Shown: piece after piece, positions 1-9,040 of the stretch
Layout: every line of letters begins with the position of its first letter
How positions within the stretch are numbered: position 1 is the stretch's first letter
Source: Porphyromonadaceae bacterium UBA7042
Lineage (GTDB): Bacteria; Bacteroidota; Bacteroidia; Bacteroidales; Muribaculaceae
NCBI GenBank assembly: GCA_002494015.1
Contig: DLAR01000102.1
Location: 25,226-89,225 of the forward strand
Length of the DNA stretch: 64,000 nucleotides
Reading direction: 5' to 3'
Program-made: the position numbers and the translations under genes
The notes under the pieces: generated by a model
The model's database searches: none
Seen by the model: only the letters and a program-made list of their open reading frames with translations
Told to the model about the DNA's origin: nothing

Positions 1-73
1 CTTTTACTCCCGCCGGGGTGACGGCGACGCGATTCTCGTTGTTCTTAATCTCTTTGGGGACTCCGATAATCAT
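1..73 (-). CDS. ald: Alanine dehydrogenase, N-terminal fragment (runs off window)
   Basis: Read on the minus strand from the ATG at 73, the first 24 codons give MIIGVPKEIKNNENR followed by VAVTPAG. This is the characteristic N-terminus of NAD-dependent alanine dehydrogenase and the related AlaDH/PNT domain. The enzyme interconverts L-alanine and pyruvate plus ammonia in the cytoplasm. Only the beginning lies in the window, so catalytic residues cannot be checked. It is divergent from the ABC operon that starts at 225. PntA-like transhydrogenase has a similar start, but the wording of this motif favours alanine dehydrogenase. Confidence 0.75.
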   Translation of the reverse strand, partial: MIIGVPKEIKNNENRVAVTPAGVK

Positions 74-163
74 AATTGTCAGATTTTAGATGGTTAACGA
101 CCCCCAAATATACGCTATTTGCGCGGAAAAACAATTATCCCGTTCAATTTTTTTCAAAAAAAT

Positions 164-194
164 TTTGGTGATTCAAAAAATTGACTTAACTTTG
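164..194 (+). promoter_or_regulatory. Bacteroidota sigma-ABfr type promoter of the ABC/GntR operon
   Basis: TTTG at 164-167 and TAACTTTG at 187-194 are separated by 19 bp, matching the -33/-7 consensus of the primary sigma factor of Bacteroidota. The expected start of transcription lies about 20 nt before the ATG at 225. Confidence 0.75.
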
Positions 195-224
195 CGGTGT
201 ACTAATTCACTAATACACTATGGT

Positions 225-1082
225 ATGTTAAAAATCAATAATCTCACGTTTTCCTATTCGCGGAAATCCCACCCGGTGCTTGAGAACTTTTCTCTTGACC
301 TCCCCTCGGGTGGAATATACGGCCTGCTCGGCCGCAACGGGGCGGGAAAATCGACACTTCTTTACCTGATGTGCGGCCTCCTGACCCCACAGCACGGATG
401 TGTCACCTACAAGGGTGTAAATACCCGCCTGCGTCGCCCATCGACCCTTGCCGACATCTTCATTGTCCCTGAAGAATTCACACTGCCCGCCATATCGATG
501 GACCGCTACGTCGCCCTCAATGCCCCGTTTTACCCACGCTTTTCTCGCGAAGACCTGAAACGGCACCTCGCGACCTTCGACCTCGACCCGTCTCTCAATC
601 TCGGCGCGCTCTCGATGGGGCAGAAAAAGAAAGCGTTCATGTGTTTCGCTCTCGCATGCAACACCTCACTGCTGCTGATGGACGAGCCGACCAACGGCCT
701 CGACATTCCCGGCAAAAGCACTTTCCGCCGTTTCATCGGCTCGGTAATCAACGATGACCGCACAATCGTCATCTCGTCGCATCAGGTGCGCGACATCGAC
801 CGCATCCTCGACCATCTGATAATAATGGACAACCACTCGGTGCTGCTCAACCGCTCGATTGCCGAAATTTCAAGCCGTCTGTCGTTCTGCACGACCGACG
901 ACCGCTCACTCATCGACCTCGCCCTCTACACTGCCCCGGCCCTCGGCGGCGCGGCAATTGTTTTGCCCAACGACGGAACCGACGACACCGATGTCAACCT
1001 TGAGACTCTCTTTGACTTCGCCCTGAGCCGTCCCGACATTTTGAACGCACAATTTTCCAAACCCGCTAACACCACCCTCTGA
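225..1082 (+). CDS. ABC transporter ATP-binding protein
   Basis: This is a 285-residue nucleotide-binding subunit. Walker A (GRNGAGKST) lies near residues 36-44, the signature is LSMGQ, Walker B is LLLMDEPTNGLD, and the switch histidine is in ISSHQ. The internal ATG at 225 is chosen over upstream in-frame codons because the domain begins there and the promoter ends at 194. The stop is followed after 2 nt by a permease gene and then a GntR/YtrA regulator. That arrangement is typical of small exporters controlled by YtrA-type repressors. The substrate is unknown; peptide or antibiotic efflux would be typical. The C-terminal 70 residues diverge from the usual domain. Confidence 0.9.
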   Translation: MLKINNLTFSYSRKSHPVLENFSLDLPSGGIYGLLGRNGAGKSTLLYLMCGLLTPQHGCVTYKGVNTRLRRPSTLADIFIVPEEFTLPAISMDRYVALNAPFYPRFSREDLKRHLATFDLDPSLNLGALSMGQKKKAFMCFALACNTSLLLMDEPTNGLDIPGKSTFRRFIGSVINDDRTIVISSHQVRDIDRILDHLIIMDNHSVLLNRSIAEISSRLSFCTTDDRSLIDLALYTAPALGGAAIVLPNDGTDDTDVNLETLFDFALSRPDILNAQFSKPANTTL

Positions 1083-1084
1083 TT

Positions 1085-1873
1085 ATGGAATCATTCTCTA
1101 TGGACCGCATGGGTCTCGTTATGACCAAAGAGATTCGTGAAAACTGGCGCAACCTCCTGATGATGCTCGGCGTGATGCTTGGCACGATGACAATGGCTGC
1201 CATCCTATGCGCTCAGTCAACCATATCTTCGCCGCGCGAATATGACCCGGCAATCGGGGGCGAAGTAATCGCGTTCACCATGCTGTTCTTCGCATTCGGC
1301 GCGATTTCGGCCTCGATGATGTTCCGCAACATGAACAGCAAGGAGTCACGCCTCGCCACGCTGATGAATCCGGCATCGCAGCTTGAAAAATATATTGCCC
1401 GATGGCTGATTTTCATTCCGGGGTTTGTCGCCGTCTACTTCCTGTTTGGCTTCGTCGCCGACTTCGTCAGATATATAATATATGTGGGAATTATCCCGGC
1501 CGACATCCATCCGGTCAGACTGATTTCAATCGGCGACGTTTTTAAACAGCGTCTTGCCGACGAATGGAACACCGTGCTGATGATGTTCTGCATCATCCAG
1601 TCATTCTTCGCACTCGGGAGCAGCGTGTGGCCGCGCAACTCGCTTGTCAAGACATTCATCGCCCTCGCCGTCATCGGCATCGCCTACATTTTCATCGGTA
1701 TATGGACTGTCGACCTGATGATTGATGACGAAGTGCGCACAGGATGTAGAATATACCGGGGCGACGACATCTCGCCACTGTGGCTATGGATTCCCACCGT
1801 CACCGTGTGCATCATAAACTATACGGTAGCCTACTTCCGTTTCCGTGAAAGTGAAATAATTGAACGATGGTAA
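1085..1873 (+). CDS. ABC transporter permease (membrane subunit)
   Basis: This 262-residue protein has about six hydrophobic segments, at roughly residues 25-45, 60-80, 105-130, 155-175, 190-215 and 235-255. It follows the ATPase gene by 2 nt and is followed by the regulator gene, so it is the probable membrane partner of that ATPase in an ABC-2-like exporter. No periplasmic binding protein is present. The N-terminus is cytoplasmic in character and resembles the start of ABC-2 permeases (a short amphipathic stretch with TKEIRENWRN). The sequence gives no clue to the substrate. Confidence in membrane location is high; assignment as permease rests partly on context. Confidence 0.75.
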   Translation: MESFSMDRMGLVMTKEIRENWRNLLMMLGVMLGTMTMAAILCAQSTISSPREYDPAIGGEVIAFTMLFFAFGAISASMMFRNMNSKESRLATLMNPASQLEKYIARWLIFIPGFVAVYFLFGFVADFVRYIIYVGIIPADIHPVRLISIGDVFKQRLADEWNTVLMMFCIIQSFFALGSSVWPRNSLVKTFIALAVIGIAYIFIGIWTVDLMIDDEVRTGCRIYRGDDISPLWLWIPTVTVCIINYTVAYFRFRESEIIERW

Positions 1874-1877
1874 CAAT

Positions 1878-2252
1878 ATGATATTCAAGGACAGCAAAGC
1901 TATATATCTTCAGATAGCTGACAAAATATGCGATGATGTCATGACCGGAAGATTAACTGCCGACACACGCATCCCGTCGGTCAGAGAATACGCGGCTTCA
2001 GTCGAAGTAAACGCCAACACAGTCATGCGCACCTACGATTATCTGGCACAACAAGGTGTGTTGTTCAACAAGCGCGGAATCGGGTTCTTCATCAGCGATG
2101 ATGCACGCGACCGCATCGTGGAGACGCGCCGACGCTCCTTTCTCAATGACGAAATCAACTATTTCTTCAAACAACTCAATCTGCTCGACATCTCGGCCGA
2201 CGAGCTCGTCCGGATGTATGCCGACTATTGTAAAAACAACGACAACAAATGA
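1878..2252 (+). CDS. GntR-family (YtrA subfamily) transcriptional regulator
   Basis: This 124-residue protein opens with a winged-helix GntR domain: the YLQIADKICDDVMTG helix, then RIPSVREYAASVEVNANTVMRTYDYL as the recognition region, and a wing with FNKRGIGFFIS. Only about 50 residues follow, which is the short C-terminus of the YtrA subfamily. The ATG at 1878 is preferred over the TTG at 1860 because the domain normally begins at this point (MIFKDSKAIYLQI). It starts 5 nt after the permease gene. YtrA regulators usually repress their own ABC operon, so autoregulation through the promoter at 164-194 is likely. No clear palindromic operator was identified there. Confidence 0.88.
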   Translation: MIFKDSKAIYLQIADKICDDVMTGRLTADTRIPSVREYAASVEVNANTVMRTYDYLAQQGVLFNKRGIGFFISDDARDRIVETRRRSFLNDEINYFFKQLNLLDISADELVRMYADYCKNNDNK

Positions 2253-3148
2253 AAAAGACAACATACATCCTAATCGCCCTTGTCATTGCCGGCGCGCTCG
2301 CGGTCATCGGAACCACGATATTCATCACATCGGGCGGCACGCCGATGAAGTCAGTCACGATTGGTCCGGATATGACCACCAGACCGCTTGCGTCATTCAG
2401 CGCAATCCGCATCAATGTCAACCCCGAGTATGCACACAGGCATATCATTTCGTTTGACAGCAACCTGACATGCGACATCGTCGGCTCCAAGTCAGCAACC
2501 TCCCCGTCAGTGACCATGAGTCCCGACTGGGAAAAATATCTGACATTCACGCTCGACAACGACACCCTGACAATCAATTTCGATTTCCACGGCGCCGAGC
2601 GCTACAATGTCAACGATGAAAATGACAACACGATCTATTACACCTATTTTGACCCGCAACCCATCAACGTGACCGTCCCGTCGGGCATGCTGAAATCGCT
2701 CCGCCTCAACCGGATTGTCGACACCACGATATCGGGCATCGACAGCGAGAGCCTTGAACTGGACAACTACAGAATCGCGTTAGACAACTGCGACATCGAC
2801 TCAGTCAAGGTTATCCCGTCATCCGGGACAAACAACAGCGGCAATTACGACGATTCGGTATATGTGGAAACATACTGCGAACCCGGCCTTACGTCGTCGG
2901 ACATAATCCTAAAAAAATGCCGCATAGGAACTCTTGACCTCGCCCTGTATCCACAGACCATTGACATTTATGGCTCCGAGGGTTCCAGAATAGACCTTTT
3001 GAGATGGACTGACACGTCCACTGAAAACTCCCAAATCGCATTTCTCGACAATCACTCTGCCGAAATAGGCAAAATCGAATGGATTTCCCCTGCCGGTAAC
3101 CGTTTCAGATTTGCGTCAAACGGCTCAATGACAATCACCCCTTTCTGA
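2249..3148 (+). CDS. Membrane-anchored or secreted protein, DUF2807-like
   Basis: This 299-residue protein has an N-terminal hydrophobic segment (residues 5-27) that could be a signal peptide or an anchor. The rest is rich in beta strands, threonine and asparagine. The pattern of short beta rungs (FSAIRINV, PINVTVPSGMLKSLRLN) resembles the putative auto-transporter adhesin head domain DUF2807. The ATG overlaps the regulator stop (ATGA), so it is translationally coupled and belongs to the ABC operon. Its role is unknown. It may be an envelope protein whose expression is tied to the exporter. The DUF2807 relation is by pattern only. Confidence 0.6.
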   Translation: MKKTTYILIALVIAGALAVIGTTIFITSGGTPMKSVTIGPDMTTRPLASFSAIRINVNPEYAHRHIISFDSNLTCDIVGSKSATSPSVTMSPDWEKYLTFTLDNDTLTINFDFHGAERYNVNDENDNTIYYTYFDPQPINVTVPSGMLKSLRLNRIVDTTISGIDSESLELDNYRIALDNCDIDSVKVIPSSGTNNSGNYDDSVYVETYCEPGLTSSDIILKKCRIGTLDLALYPQTIDIYGSEGSRIDLLRWTDTSTENSQIAFLDNHSAEIGKIEWISPAGNRFRFASNGSMTITPF

Positions 3149-3191
3149 GAGTTTCCATTTCAATAATAACAGAATCAGCAACAGAATTCTG

Positions 3192-3240
3192 CAACAAAGG
3201 CCCCGCCCCCGACGCGAGTCGGAAGCGGGGCCTGTTGTTG
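3192..3240. terminator. Bidirectional hairpin terminator between convergent units
   Basis: A long imperfect stem pairs GGCCCCGC (3199-3206) with GCGGGGCC (3225-3232). It is extended outside by CAACAA/TTGTTG and inside by CCGAC/GTCGG. It separates the plus-strand operon from the minus-strand 52-aa ORF and has no strong T-tract on either side. Confidence 0.6.
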
Positions 3241-3254
3241 GTCAGACTGTGTTG

Positions 3255-3413
3255 TCACATATCTTCGTTGCGGGGATTGTTGTTGAGGATGCGGGTTTCC
3301 TGACGGGTGTCCTTGGTGCTGACTTTTTCATCGTCGGCAACATCGGTCTGCAGGCCGGGATACTTGTCGACATCCTCCCGATCGTCTACTTTTTTGACAT
3401 CTTTTCTTTCCAT
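3255..3413 (-). CDS. Small highly charged protein, 52 aa
   Basis: The minus strand from ATG 3413 to TGA 3255 encodes 52 residues beginning MERKDVKKVDDREDVDKYPG and ending NNNPRNEDM. It is almost entirely hydrophilic, rich in Asp, Glu, Lys, Arg and Asn, with no hydrophobic segment and no cysteine, so it is probably disordered. The clean codon pattern and position between two transcription units, next to a terminator at its 3' end, support a real gene. I do not recognise a family. The overlapping plus-strand ORF at 3249-3434 is hydrophobic only because it is the complement of these charged codons. Confidence 0.6.
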   Translation of the reverse strand: MERKDVKKVDDREDVDKYPGLQTDVADDEKVSTKDTRQETRILNNNPRNEDM

Positions 3414-3478
3414 AATCGTTATAAAACATTTTGATGAGTTATCTATTAATTTTACAACAACTATGGATTAAAGATAGT

Positions 3479-4084
3479 TTATTCCTCTATCGGCAGACGG
3501 TTGAGCTGCTCGATATAGTCGAGAAGCTGTTCACGGCCACGGCCGTCTTCGCTTGAGGTCAGGAACACGGGGGGAAGTTCTTCCCATGTCTCAAGCAGCT
3601 TGTTGCAATATTGCCTGACATTCCGTTTGCCGGCCTCGGGACCGAGCTTGTCGAGCTTGGTGAACACAATCGAAAATGGCACGCCGTTTTCTCCGAGCCA
3701 GTTGAAAAATTCAAGGTCGATTTTCATGGGAGCATGACGAGAGTCAATCAGTACAAACAGATTGGTCATCTGGGGACGGCCGAGAATGTATCCCTCAATC
3801 ATCGTCTGAAGGTCGTCGCGCTGCGATTTCCCGCGACGGGCATACCCATATCCGGGCAGATCGACTATATACCACTCATCATTAATCAGAAAATGGTTGA
3901 TAAGCAATGTCTTTCCCGGAGTCGCCGAGGTTTTGGCGAGTTTCTGCCGGCCGGTAAGCATGTTGATCAAGGATGATTTACCGACATTGGAGCGGCCGAT
4001 GAACGCATATTCATGGCGGTTGCCGTCGGGGCATTTGTTTACACTTGTATTGCTTATTTCAAAACGAGCGGAATTGACAATCAT
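3479..4084 (-). CDS. engB: Ribosome biogenesis GTP-binding protein EngB (YihA/YsxC)
   Basis: This 201-residue small GTPase has G1 GRSNVGKSS near residue 31, the G2 region with TSATPGKT, G3 DLPGYG, G4 TKLDK and G5 TSSE. These are the hallmarks of the EngB/YihA family, which assists late assembly of the 50S ribosomal subunit. The length agrees with the family (about 200 residues). It lies 17 nt downstream of the acetyltransferase gene on the same strand, so the two may be cotranscribed. All key nucleotide-binding residues are present. Confidence 0.96.
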   Translation of the reverse strand: MIVNSARFEISNTSVNKCPDGNRHEYAFIGRSNVGKSSLINMLTGRQKLAKTSATPGKTLLINHFLINDEWYIVDLPGYGYARRGKSQRDDLQTMIEGYILGRPQMTNLFVLIDSRHAPMKIDLEFFNWLGENGVPFSIVFTKLDKLGPEAGKRNVRQYCNKLLETWEELPPVFLTSSEDGRGREQLLDYIEQLNRLPIEE

Positions 4085-4101
4085 AATTTTTAAATATTTG
4101 G

Positions 4102-5178
4102 TTAATCAAGCATAAGGCTCAACATTGGCCTTACAGCAGGGAAGTTAAAAATATCGCTGATGCGGGGCGACGAAAACACCATCGAGGTGAAAACGTCGAC
4201 AGGCACATCAAAATCGAGACGAGCGGGAACCGCGTCCATGCGCGTCACGCTGCCGTCGGCGACATGGAAAATGCCGCTGTCAGCATCGCCGAGCAACCCG
4301 TCGGTCACCCTCAGGGTGCAATTCAGCCGCGGATAGGCCCGGGCGATTGTTTCAAGACACTTCTCCACATTGACAATGCGCCCCATGCCGCGCGGAATGA
4401 GCCGTCCGCCCATCGAGTCGTTGGGATGGCCGAAAAGCAGCACCGGCATATCGGAGTGACGGGCGCGCAACTGGCGCAAAGCGGCGGTGCGGGCATCGCG
4501 GCTGTCGCCCATCAGGTCAGTCACGAGCAAAGTGCCGTCCTTTACAACCGCCCATGCCATCGAGACGATGCGACGGCCGCAATCCTCGTCATCGACTGCC
4601 ATGACGGCCATGTCTCCGCCATCTGACCTGAGGTCCTCGATTATATTGAAATAATCGCGCTCAGAGTGGAGAATGTAGCACTCGCGCTGATGCTGAAAAC
4701 GATTGAACGCCTCGCGGCATTCGTCGCCAAGCACCTCGTCGATATAATGATACTCCCCCTCGACCGGAAACTGGTGAAAGGCGGTAAACCGCTGTTCCTT
4801 GACATAGAAGACCGTCTTGAAACCGAAAGCGGCATAATAGTAATAGAGAGCCTCACTGGCCGGAATAAGCGAGCACATCATGTCGCCACGTCCCGCCGAC
4901 TCGCGGAGGGCGTCAAGCATGAGACGGCCCATGTAACCCTTGCCGCGCTGCTTGCGCTTGGTGGCGGCTCCGGCAATATAGCTTACTGGGACGCGGCCCC
5001 CGTGGAACGACATTTCAAACTGCCGCAGCATAAGCGCGCTGACCGGCTGTCCCTCATCGTTACACAGCAGCATTCCCTCGTCGTCGCTGTAGACGTTGTT
5101 GAAATACATCTCGACATACTCGGGAGAATCGCTGAAACTCTCGCGGTAGATGCGCTTTATCTCCTCTCTCTTATTCAT
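4102..5178 (-). CDS. GNAT-family N-acetyltransferase (Eis-like layout)
   Basis: This protein of about 358 residues has an N-terminal GNAT domain. The acetyl-CoA loop is visible as [14 protein letters not shown] (roughly residues 75-90), followed by the [14 protein letters not shown] strand typical of the family. The C-terminal 230 residues would hold a second GNAT-like half and a sterol-carrier-like tail, as in Eis-type enzymes. The ATG at 5178 is preferred; an ATG at 5190 and a TTG at 5196 are in frame upstream. The substrate is unknown. It precedes engB on the same strand. Confidence 0.8.
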   Translation of the reverse strand: MNKREEIKRIYRESFSDSPEYVEMYFNNVYSDDEGMLLCNDEGQPVSALMLRQFEMSFHGGRVPVSYIAGAATKRKQRGKGYMGRLMLDALRESAGRGDMMCSLIPASEALYYYYAAFGFKTVFYVKEQRFTAFHQFPVEGEYHYIDEVLGDECREAFNRFQHQRECYILHSERDYFNIIEDLRSDGGDMAVMAVDDEDCGRRIVSMAWAVVKDGTLLVTDLMGDSRDARTAALRQLRARHSDMPVLLFGHPNDSMGGRLIPRGMGRIVNVEKCLETIARAYPRLNCTLRVTDGLLGDADSGIFHVADGSVTRMDAVPARLDFDVPVDVFTSMVFSSPRISDIFNFPAVRPMLSLMLD

Positions 5179-5238
5179 AGTTAAAAACATTGACAATCTT
5201 TAATACTAAACGTCAGAATCAGAGAGTGGTTCGATTTC

Positions 5239-5322
5239 AATTGAGAATTGAGAATTGAAAATTGACAATTGCGGGTCTGCAATTCTCAATTCTCAATTCT
5301 CAATTCTCAATTTTTCAATTCT
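5239..5322. repeat. Heptad TTCTCAA/TTGAGAA repeat array in inverted halves
   Basis: The left half (about 5239-5270) carries TTGAGAATTG units and the right half (5279-5322) carries CAATTCTC units. They are separated by GGGTCT, so the array can form a long hairpin. It overlaps the stop codon of the DUF4301 gene. Related arrays occur at 61581-61630 and, as an ATTATGAATT variant, at 29461-29519. Confidence 0.8.
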
Positions 5323-6835
5323 GATGCGCCGGGCGCAGGAGGTCGTTGACAGTCTTGACCGGGTTGAAGGTGGAAACGGGCACTTCGACAAAGACGGTGT
5401 TCCAGTCGCTCATCGCGCCGTTCCACAAGCCGGGAAGTTCGAGCGCGCGCAGTTCCTTGCCGTGGCTCGACTTGGACGAAATAAATCCGGTAGCGGGATC
5501 GACATACTGAGGCAGGTTGAACTTCTTGCCGTGAATATCCTTGATGTAGCACACAAGGTCAACAGGGTTGAAGTGGGTCGCGCTCGCCATCATCTCGCGG
5601 TAGTCCTCGCGCGAGGTATCGACCTGATGACTTTCAAGAATCTGGGGCGACGCGGTGCCGTCGGGGTTATAGGCAAGGAACGGGCCGCCGCCGGGTTCAC
5701 CCTCGTTGCGCACCATGCCGCAGACACGGAGCGGACGCTGGAGCTTGCGACGGATGTAATCGACAACAGCGTCATCGTCAAGCGATTCGGCACCGGCATG
5801 GGTGATGTTGAGCGTGTCGGTCATGAACGCGAGCATCTCCTTGATAGTGTCGGGAGTAAAGTTTTTTTGGTCAAGCGCAATAAGGTACTGCTCGATTTTG
5901 TCGTGCACTTCCAAGAGGAGGCCGGCGATAACCTTCTTGTAACGTATTGTGTCGCCACGGCGTGAGTCGGGCACTACGTTGTCAATATTCTTGATGAAGA
6001 CGACTGCCGAGTCGATGTCGTTGAGGTTTTCGATGAGCGCGCCGTGACCGCCGGGGCGGAACAAGGGATGGCCGTCCTCGATGAAGGGGGTATTGTCGGG
6101 ATTGACGGCGATAGTGTCGGTCGAGGGTTTCTGCTCGCTCATGGAGATATTGAACTTCACACCTGTGCGGGCCTCGGTAGCGGGAACAACCTCGCTGAGC
6201 TTTTCCTCGAAAAGCCGGCGGTGATTGGTCGAGACAGTGAAATGAAGATTGACGACCCCCTTGCTGTTGGCAGCCGACTGCGCGCCCTCGGTCAGATGCT
6301 CCTCGACAGGCGTGCGCGAGCCGTCGGCATAGGAATGGAATTTGAGCAACCCCTTGGGAAGACCGCCGTAATTCATCCCTTCGGGCTTAACGATTGCAGC
6401 AATCACGTCGCGGTTGCGCCCCTCTTTGAGCAGCTCGTCAAGAGACTTGCCATAGAGTTTCTCGACGGCGGCACGAAGTTCGGGAAGGAAAGGCAGCTCG
6501 TCGATTTTTTCAATCAGGACAGCCACGGGAGAGCCGGGTTTAAGCTCGTCGGTACCCCCGTCGACATATTCAAAGAGGGCCTTGAACATGCGCGATGCCG
6601 CCCCCGACGCGGGGACAAACTTTGTAACCTCGCCGCCGTGGTCGAGATATTGCTGCCAGCGGCCGATAGCGGCCTCCTCCTCGGCAGGAGTCAGGCTCAT
6701 GATACCGGCACCCACGCGGGCGGCATCCTTGATTGTCAGATATGGGAAACCCGTCACAAATCGCTGCAACTGTTCTTCAACTTGCCCGGGAGTCATCCCT
6801 TTGGCCTTGATGTATTCAAGATTTTCAGGTGTCAT
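5315..6835 (-). CDS. DUF4301 family protein
   Basis: This 506-residue soluble protein is recognised by the family block KFVPASGAASRMFKALFEY near residue 75. Later blocks such as LPKGLLKFHSY and FRPGGHGALIENLN also match. DUF4301 proteins are common in Bacteroidota. The glycine-rich PASGAASRMFK and GGHGAL motifs suggest a nucleotide or sugar-nucleotide binding fold, but the activity is not established. No signal peptide is visible, so it is probably cytoplasmic. The last residues PAHQN and the TGA come from the first unit of the TTCTCAA repeat, so the repeat defines the 3' end of the gene. Confidence 0.9.
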   Translation of the reverse strand: MTPENLEYIKAKGMTPGQVEEQLQRFVTGFPYLTIKDAARVGAGIMSLTPAEEEAAIGRWQQYLDHGGEVTKFVPASGAASRMFKALFEYVDGGTDELKPGSPVAVLIEKIDELPFLPELRAAVEKLYGKSLDELLKEGRNRDVIAAIVKPEGMNYGGLPKGLLKFHSYADGSRTPVEEHLTEGAQSAANSKGVVNLHFTVSTNHRRLFEEKLSEVVPATEARTGVKFNISMSEQKPSTDTIAVNPDNTPFIEDGHPLFRPGGHGALIENLNDIDSAVVFIKNIDNVVPDSRRGDTIRYKKVIAGLLLEVHDKIEQYLIALDQKNFTPDTIKEMLAFMTDTLNITHAGAESLDDDAVVDYIRRKLQRPLRVCGMVRNEGEPGGGPFLAYNPDGTASPQILESHQVDTSREDYREMMASATHFNPVDLVCYIKDIHGKKFNLPQYVDPATGFISSKSSHGKELRALELPGLWNGAMSDWNTVFVEVPVSTFNPVKTVNDLLRPAHQN

Positions 6836-6886
6836 ATTAATTGTTAGTTAGTCGTTAGTTCAGAAATTCGGTAGTATATCGTCGAT

Positions 6887-8932
6887 TTATCGGTTCATGC
6901 GTTTTAAAAGATTATAGGAGGGCACTATGCCGAGCTCGCCTGCCTTGCTGAGGTCGGCGACACCCGCATCCTTGTTTCCGAGACGCAGGTAGGAATACCC
7001 CCGGTTATAGTAAGCCTCCCCGAGGTCGGGACGCAGTTGGAGCGCCTTGGTAAACGCGCTGATTGCCCCGGTGTAATCCTGAAGCTCGGCCAAGGCGACA
7101 CCTTTGTTATAATAGGCCACAGCCATTTCGGGTGAGAGCTTTATAACCATGTCCAAGTCATCGAGCACGCCCTGCATGTCGCCGCGCAGGCTGCGCATGT
7201 TCTTGGCCTGTTCGGGAACCTGATTGTCACCGTCGGCCGAGGAGGGATTCCCACGGTCGCAATAGCGGGCATAGGACCTCACGAGGTAGGCGACCGTGAA
7301 GTCGGGGGTCAGGGCGATTGCCCGGTTCAGGTCGTCGATAGCTGCGGGATAATTGCGGGTGGTCATGAAATCCATAGCGCGCCCGAAGTAGTCGATGGCA
7401 CGAGGCGTGTGGGTAGCGAGATAGGAATTATAATACTCGATCGACGAAAAATGGGACTGTATCGCGTCTTCGTCGCTCATTGACGGCTCGTGGTTGGTGA
7501 CCTGCAACAGGTAACGCAGCATGCGGGTATAGTTAAGGTCATCGACCTCGCGGATATAGTCGCCGCTCTGTTTCAGCTCGGTGGGAGATGTATAGTAGGT
7601 GACCACAAACATAGGCTCAATCTCTACCGTGACATTGCGGTTCTGAACCTTGCCGCGAATGTTCTTGTTGTTGAACACGCGGTCATCGCGGGTGTTGTCG
7701 TCAATCGTTGTGAGCGAGGTGAAACGCCTCTTTACCTGTTCCTGTGTCTCGCTGTTCTCGGCTGTCAGCTCGGGAAACAACCCCTTGTCGGCATCGCCGT
7801 CCTCTGAAGCGTCCGATTTTTTCACGCGGGTCTGGGCCAGTTCCATCGAGCGGTCATAGTCGCGCTTGGCCGACGCAGTCTCGCCCCCGTGGCGGCGCTT
7901 GAGGTCGTAACGCAGAAAATAGGCGGCGGCAAAGTCGGGGAATGCCTCGATTACCTTGTCAAGGTCAGCGACAGCTTGGTCAAACTCGCCGATTTCGCCA
8001 TAAAGCATCGCGCGGTTGTAAAGTGCCTTGTAGTCATCGGGTGAGAGGGAAAGAACCTGTGAAAAATCGTCGATAGCCTTGTTGGTGTCATGAACCTCGG
8101 CCCGCAGCATTCCACGGTTGAAAAGGGCGGCGGTATTCGTCGGATCCAGTTGGAGCGCGTAGTCAAAGTCGGCCATCGCGCCGAAATAATCGTCGAGCAG
8201 ATACTTGACGTATGCGCGGTTTATAAAGAACCCGGGATACTGCGGTTCGAGCTTGATGGCCTCGTTCATGTCATCCAGCGCAGCCTGATAATCCTTTGTG
8301 CTGTTGATGTTTATATCGGCGCGGATTATATATCCGTTGATTGCGTTACGGTTGATTTCAAGTGCCTTGTTTATGTCGGCAAGCGCGCCGACGGTATCGG
8401 TCCTTTCAAGGCGCAGGCGGGCGCGGCCGACATATCCGCCCTCGAATCCGGGATAGGATTTCAACAACGCCTCATAGGTTGCCGACGCACCGTCGAGGTC
8501 GCCCACATCCTGCTGGGCCAATGCCTTGTTATACATCAGTCCGCGACTCTCGGGAAGCTGCTCGAGAGCGTGGTCATAGTCCTCGATGGCCTCCTTGGTG
8601 AGACCCATGTTCTGACGAGCCACCCCGCGCACCTCGTAGGCATCGGTGATGAACGGGTTGCGCTCGATCGCCATAGTCGCGTCTTCCTCGGCTCCTCGGT
8701 AATCTTCAAGATTGAGCTTGGCGATAGCGCGGTAAAAATATGGCTGCGCGAGATATGGTTTGACGCTGATTACCTGATTGAAATACTGGATGGATAGAAC
8801 ATAGTCCTCAAAATAGAGGGTGTTGCGCCCGATGCGCATCACCTGATCCGTATTAATCTGCCCCCGGGCATGAAATCCGGGCGACAACAGCATCAGTAAG
8901 GTGAAAAATATATAGTATATACGTCGATTCAT
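6887..8932 (-). CDS. Exported tetratricopeptide repeat protein
   Basis: The ATG at 8932 gives a 681-residue protein starting MNRRIYYIFFTLLMLLSPGF, a clear signal peptide. An upstream in-frame start at 8965 would hide it. Most of the chain is TPR repeats with regular A-x-x-x-Y/F-x-R-A helices: about nine in the N-terminal half and two to four at the C-terminus. They are separated by a non-TPR segment around residues 385-490. A periplasmic or outer-membrane-associated scaffold role is likely. A -7 box (TATATTTG on the minus strand, 8953-8960) lies just upstream. No enzymatic motif is seen. Confidence 0.9.
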   Translation of the reverse strand: MNRRIYYIFFTLLMLLSPGFHARGQINTDQVMRIGRNTLYFEDYVLSIQYFNQVISVKPYLAQPYFYRAIAKLNLEDYRGAEEDATMAIERNPFITDAYEVRGVARQNMGLTKEAIEDYDHALEQLPESRGLMYNKALAQQDVGDLDGASATYEALLKSYPGFEGGYVGRARLRLERTDTVGALADINKALEINRNAINGYIIRADININSTKDYQAALDDMNEAIKLEPQYPGFFINRAYVKYLLDDYFGAMADFDYALQLDPTNTAALFNRGMLRAEVHDTNKAIDDFSQVLSLSPDDYKALYNRAMLYGEIGEFDQAVADLDKVIEAFPDFAAAYFLRYDLKRRHGGETASAKRDYDRSMELAQTRVKKSDASEDGDADKGLFPELTAENSETQEQVKRRFTSLTTIDDNTRDDRVFNNKNIRGKVQNRNVTVEIEPMFVVTYYTSPTELKQSGDYIREVDDLNYTRMLRYLLQVTNHEPSMSDEDAIQSHFSSIEYYNSYLATHTPRAIDYFGRAMDFMTTRNYPAAIDDLNRAIALTPDFTVAYLVRSYARYCDRGNPSSADGDNQVPEQAKNMRSLRGDMQGVLDDLDMVIKLSPEMAVAYYNKGVALAELQDYTGAISAFTKALQLRPDLGEAYYNRGYSYLRLGNKDAGVADLSKAGELGIVPSYNLLKRMNR

Positions 8933-8952
8933 TATAATATCAATATAATCGA

Positions 8953-8960
8953 CAAATATA
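8953..8960 (-). promoter_or_regulatory. Candidate -7 element for the TPR gene
   Basis: The minus strand reads TATATTTG, matching TAnnTTTG, 20 nt before the ATG at 8932. No convincing -33 TTTG is visible. Confidence 0.4.
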
Positions 8961-9040
8961 CGCATAAATTGCCACTTGCGGCAAAAATTTACTAAAATTT
9001 AAGAAACCGAGGCCCGAATCTTCACATATCAAGAAATTGT

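Noticed and set aside
3249..3434. Hydrophobic 61-aa ORF on the plus strand
   Set aside because: It is the complement of the 52-aa charged gene on the minus strand; its codon pattern and leader give no support.
5255..5965. 236-aa plus-strand ORF opposite DUF4301
   Set aside because: Its N-terminus translates the heptad repeat and the rest is antisense to the DUF4301 protein.
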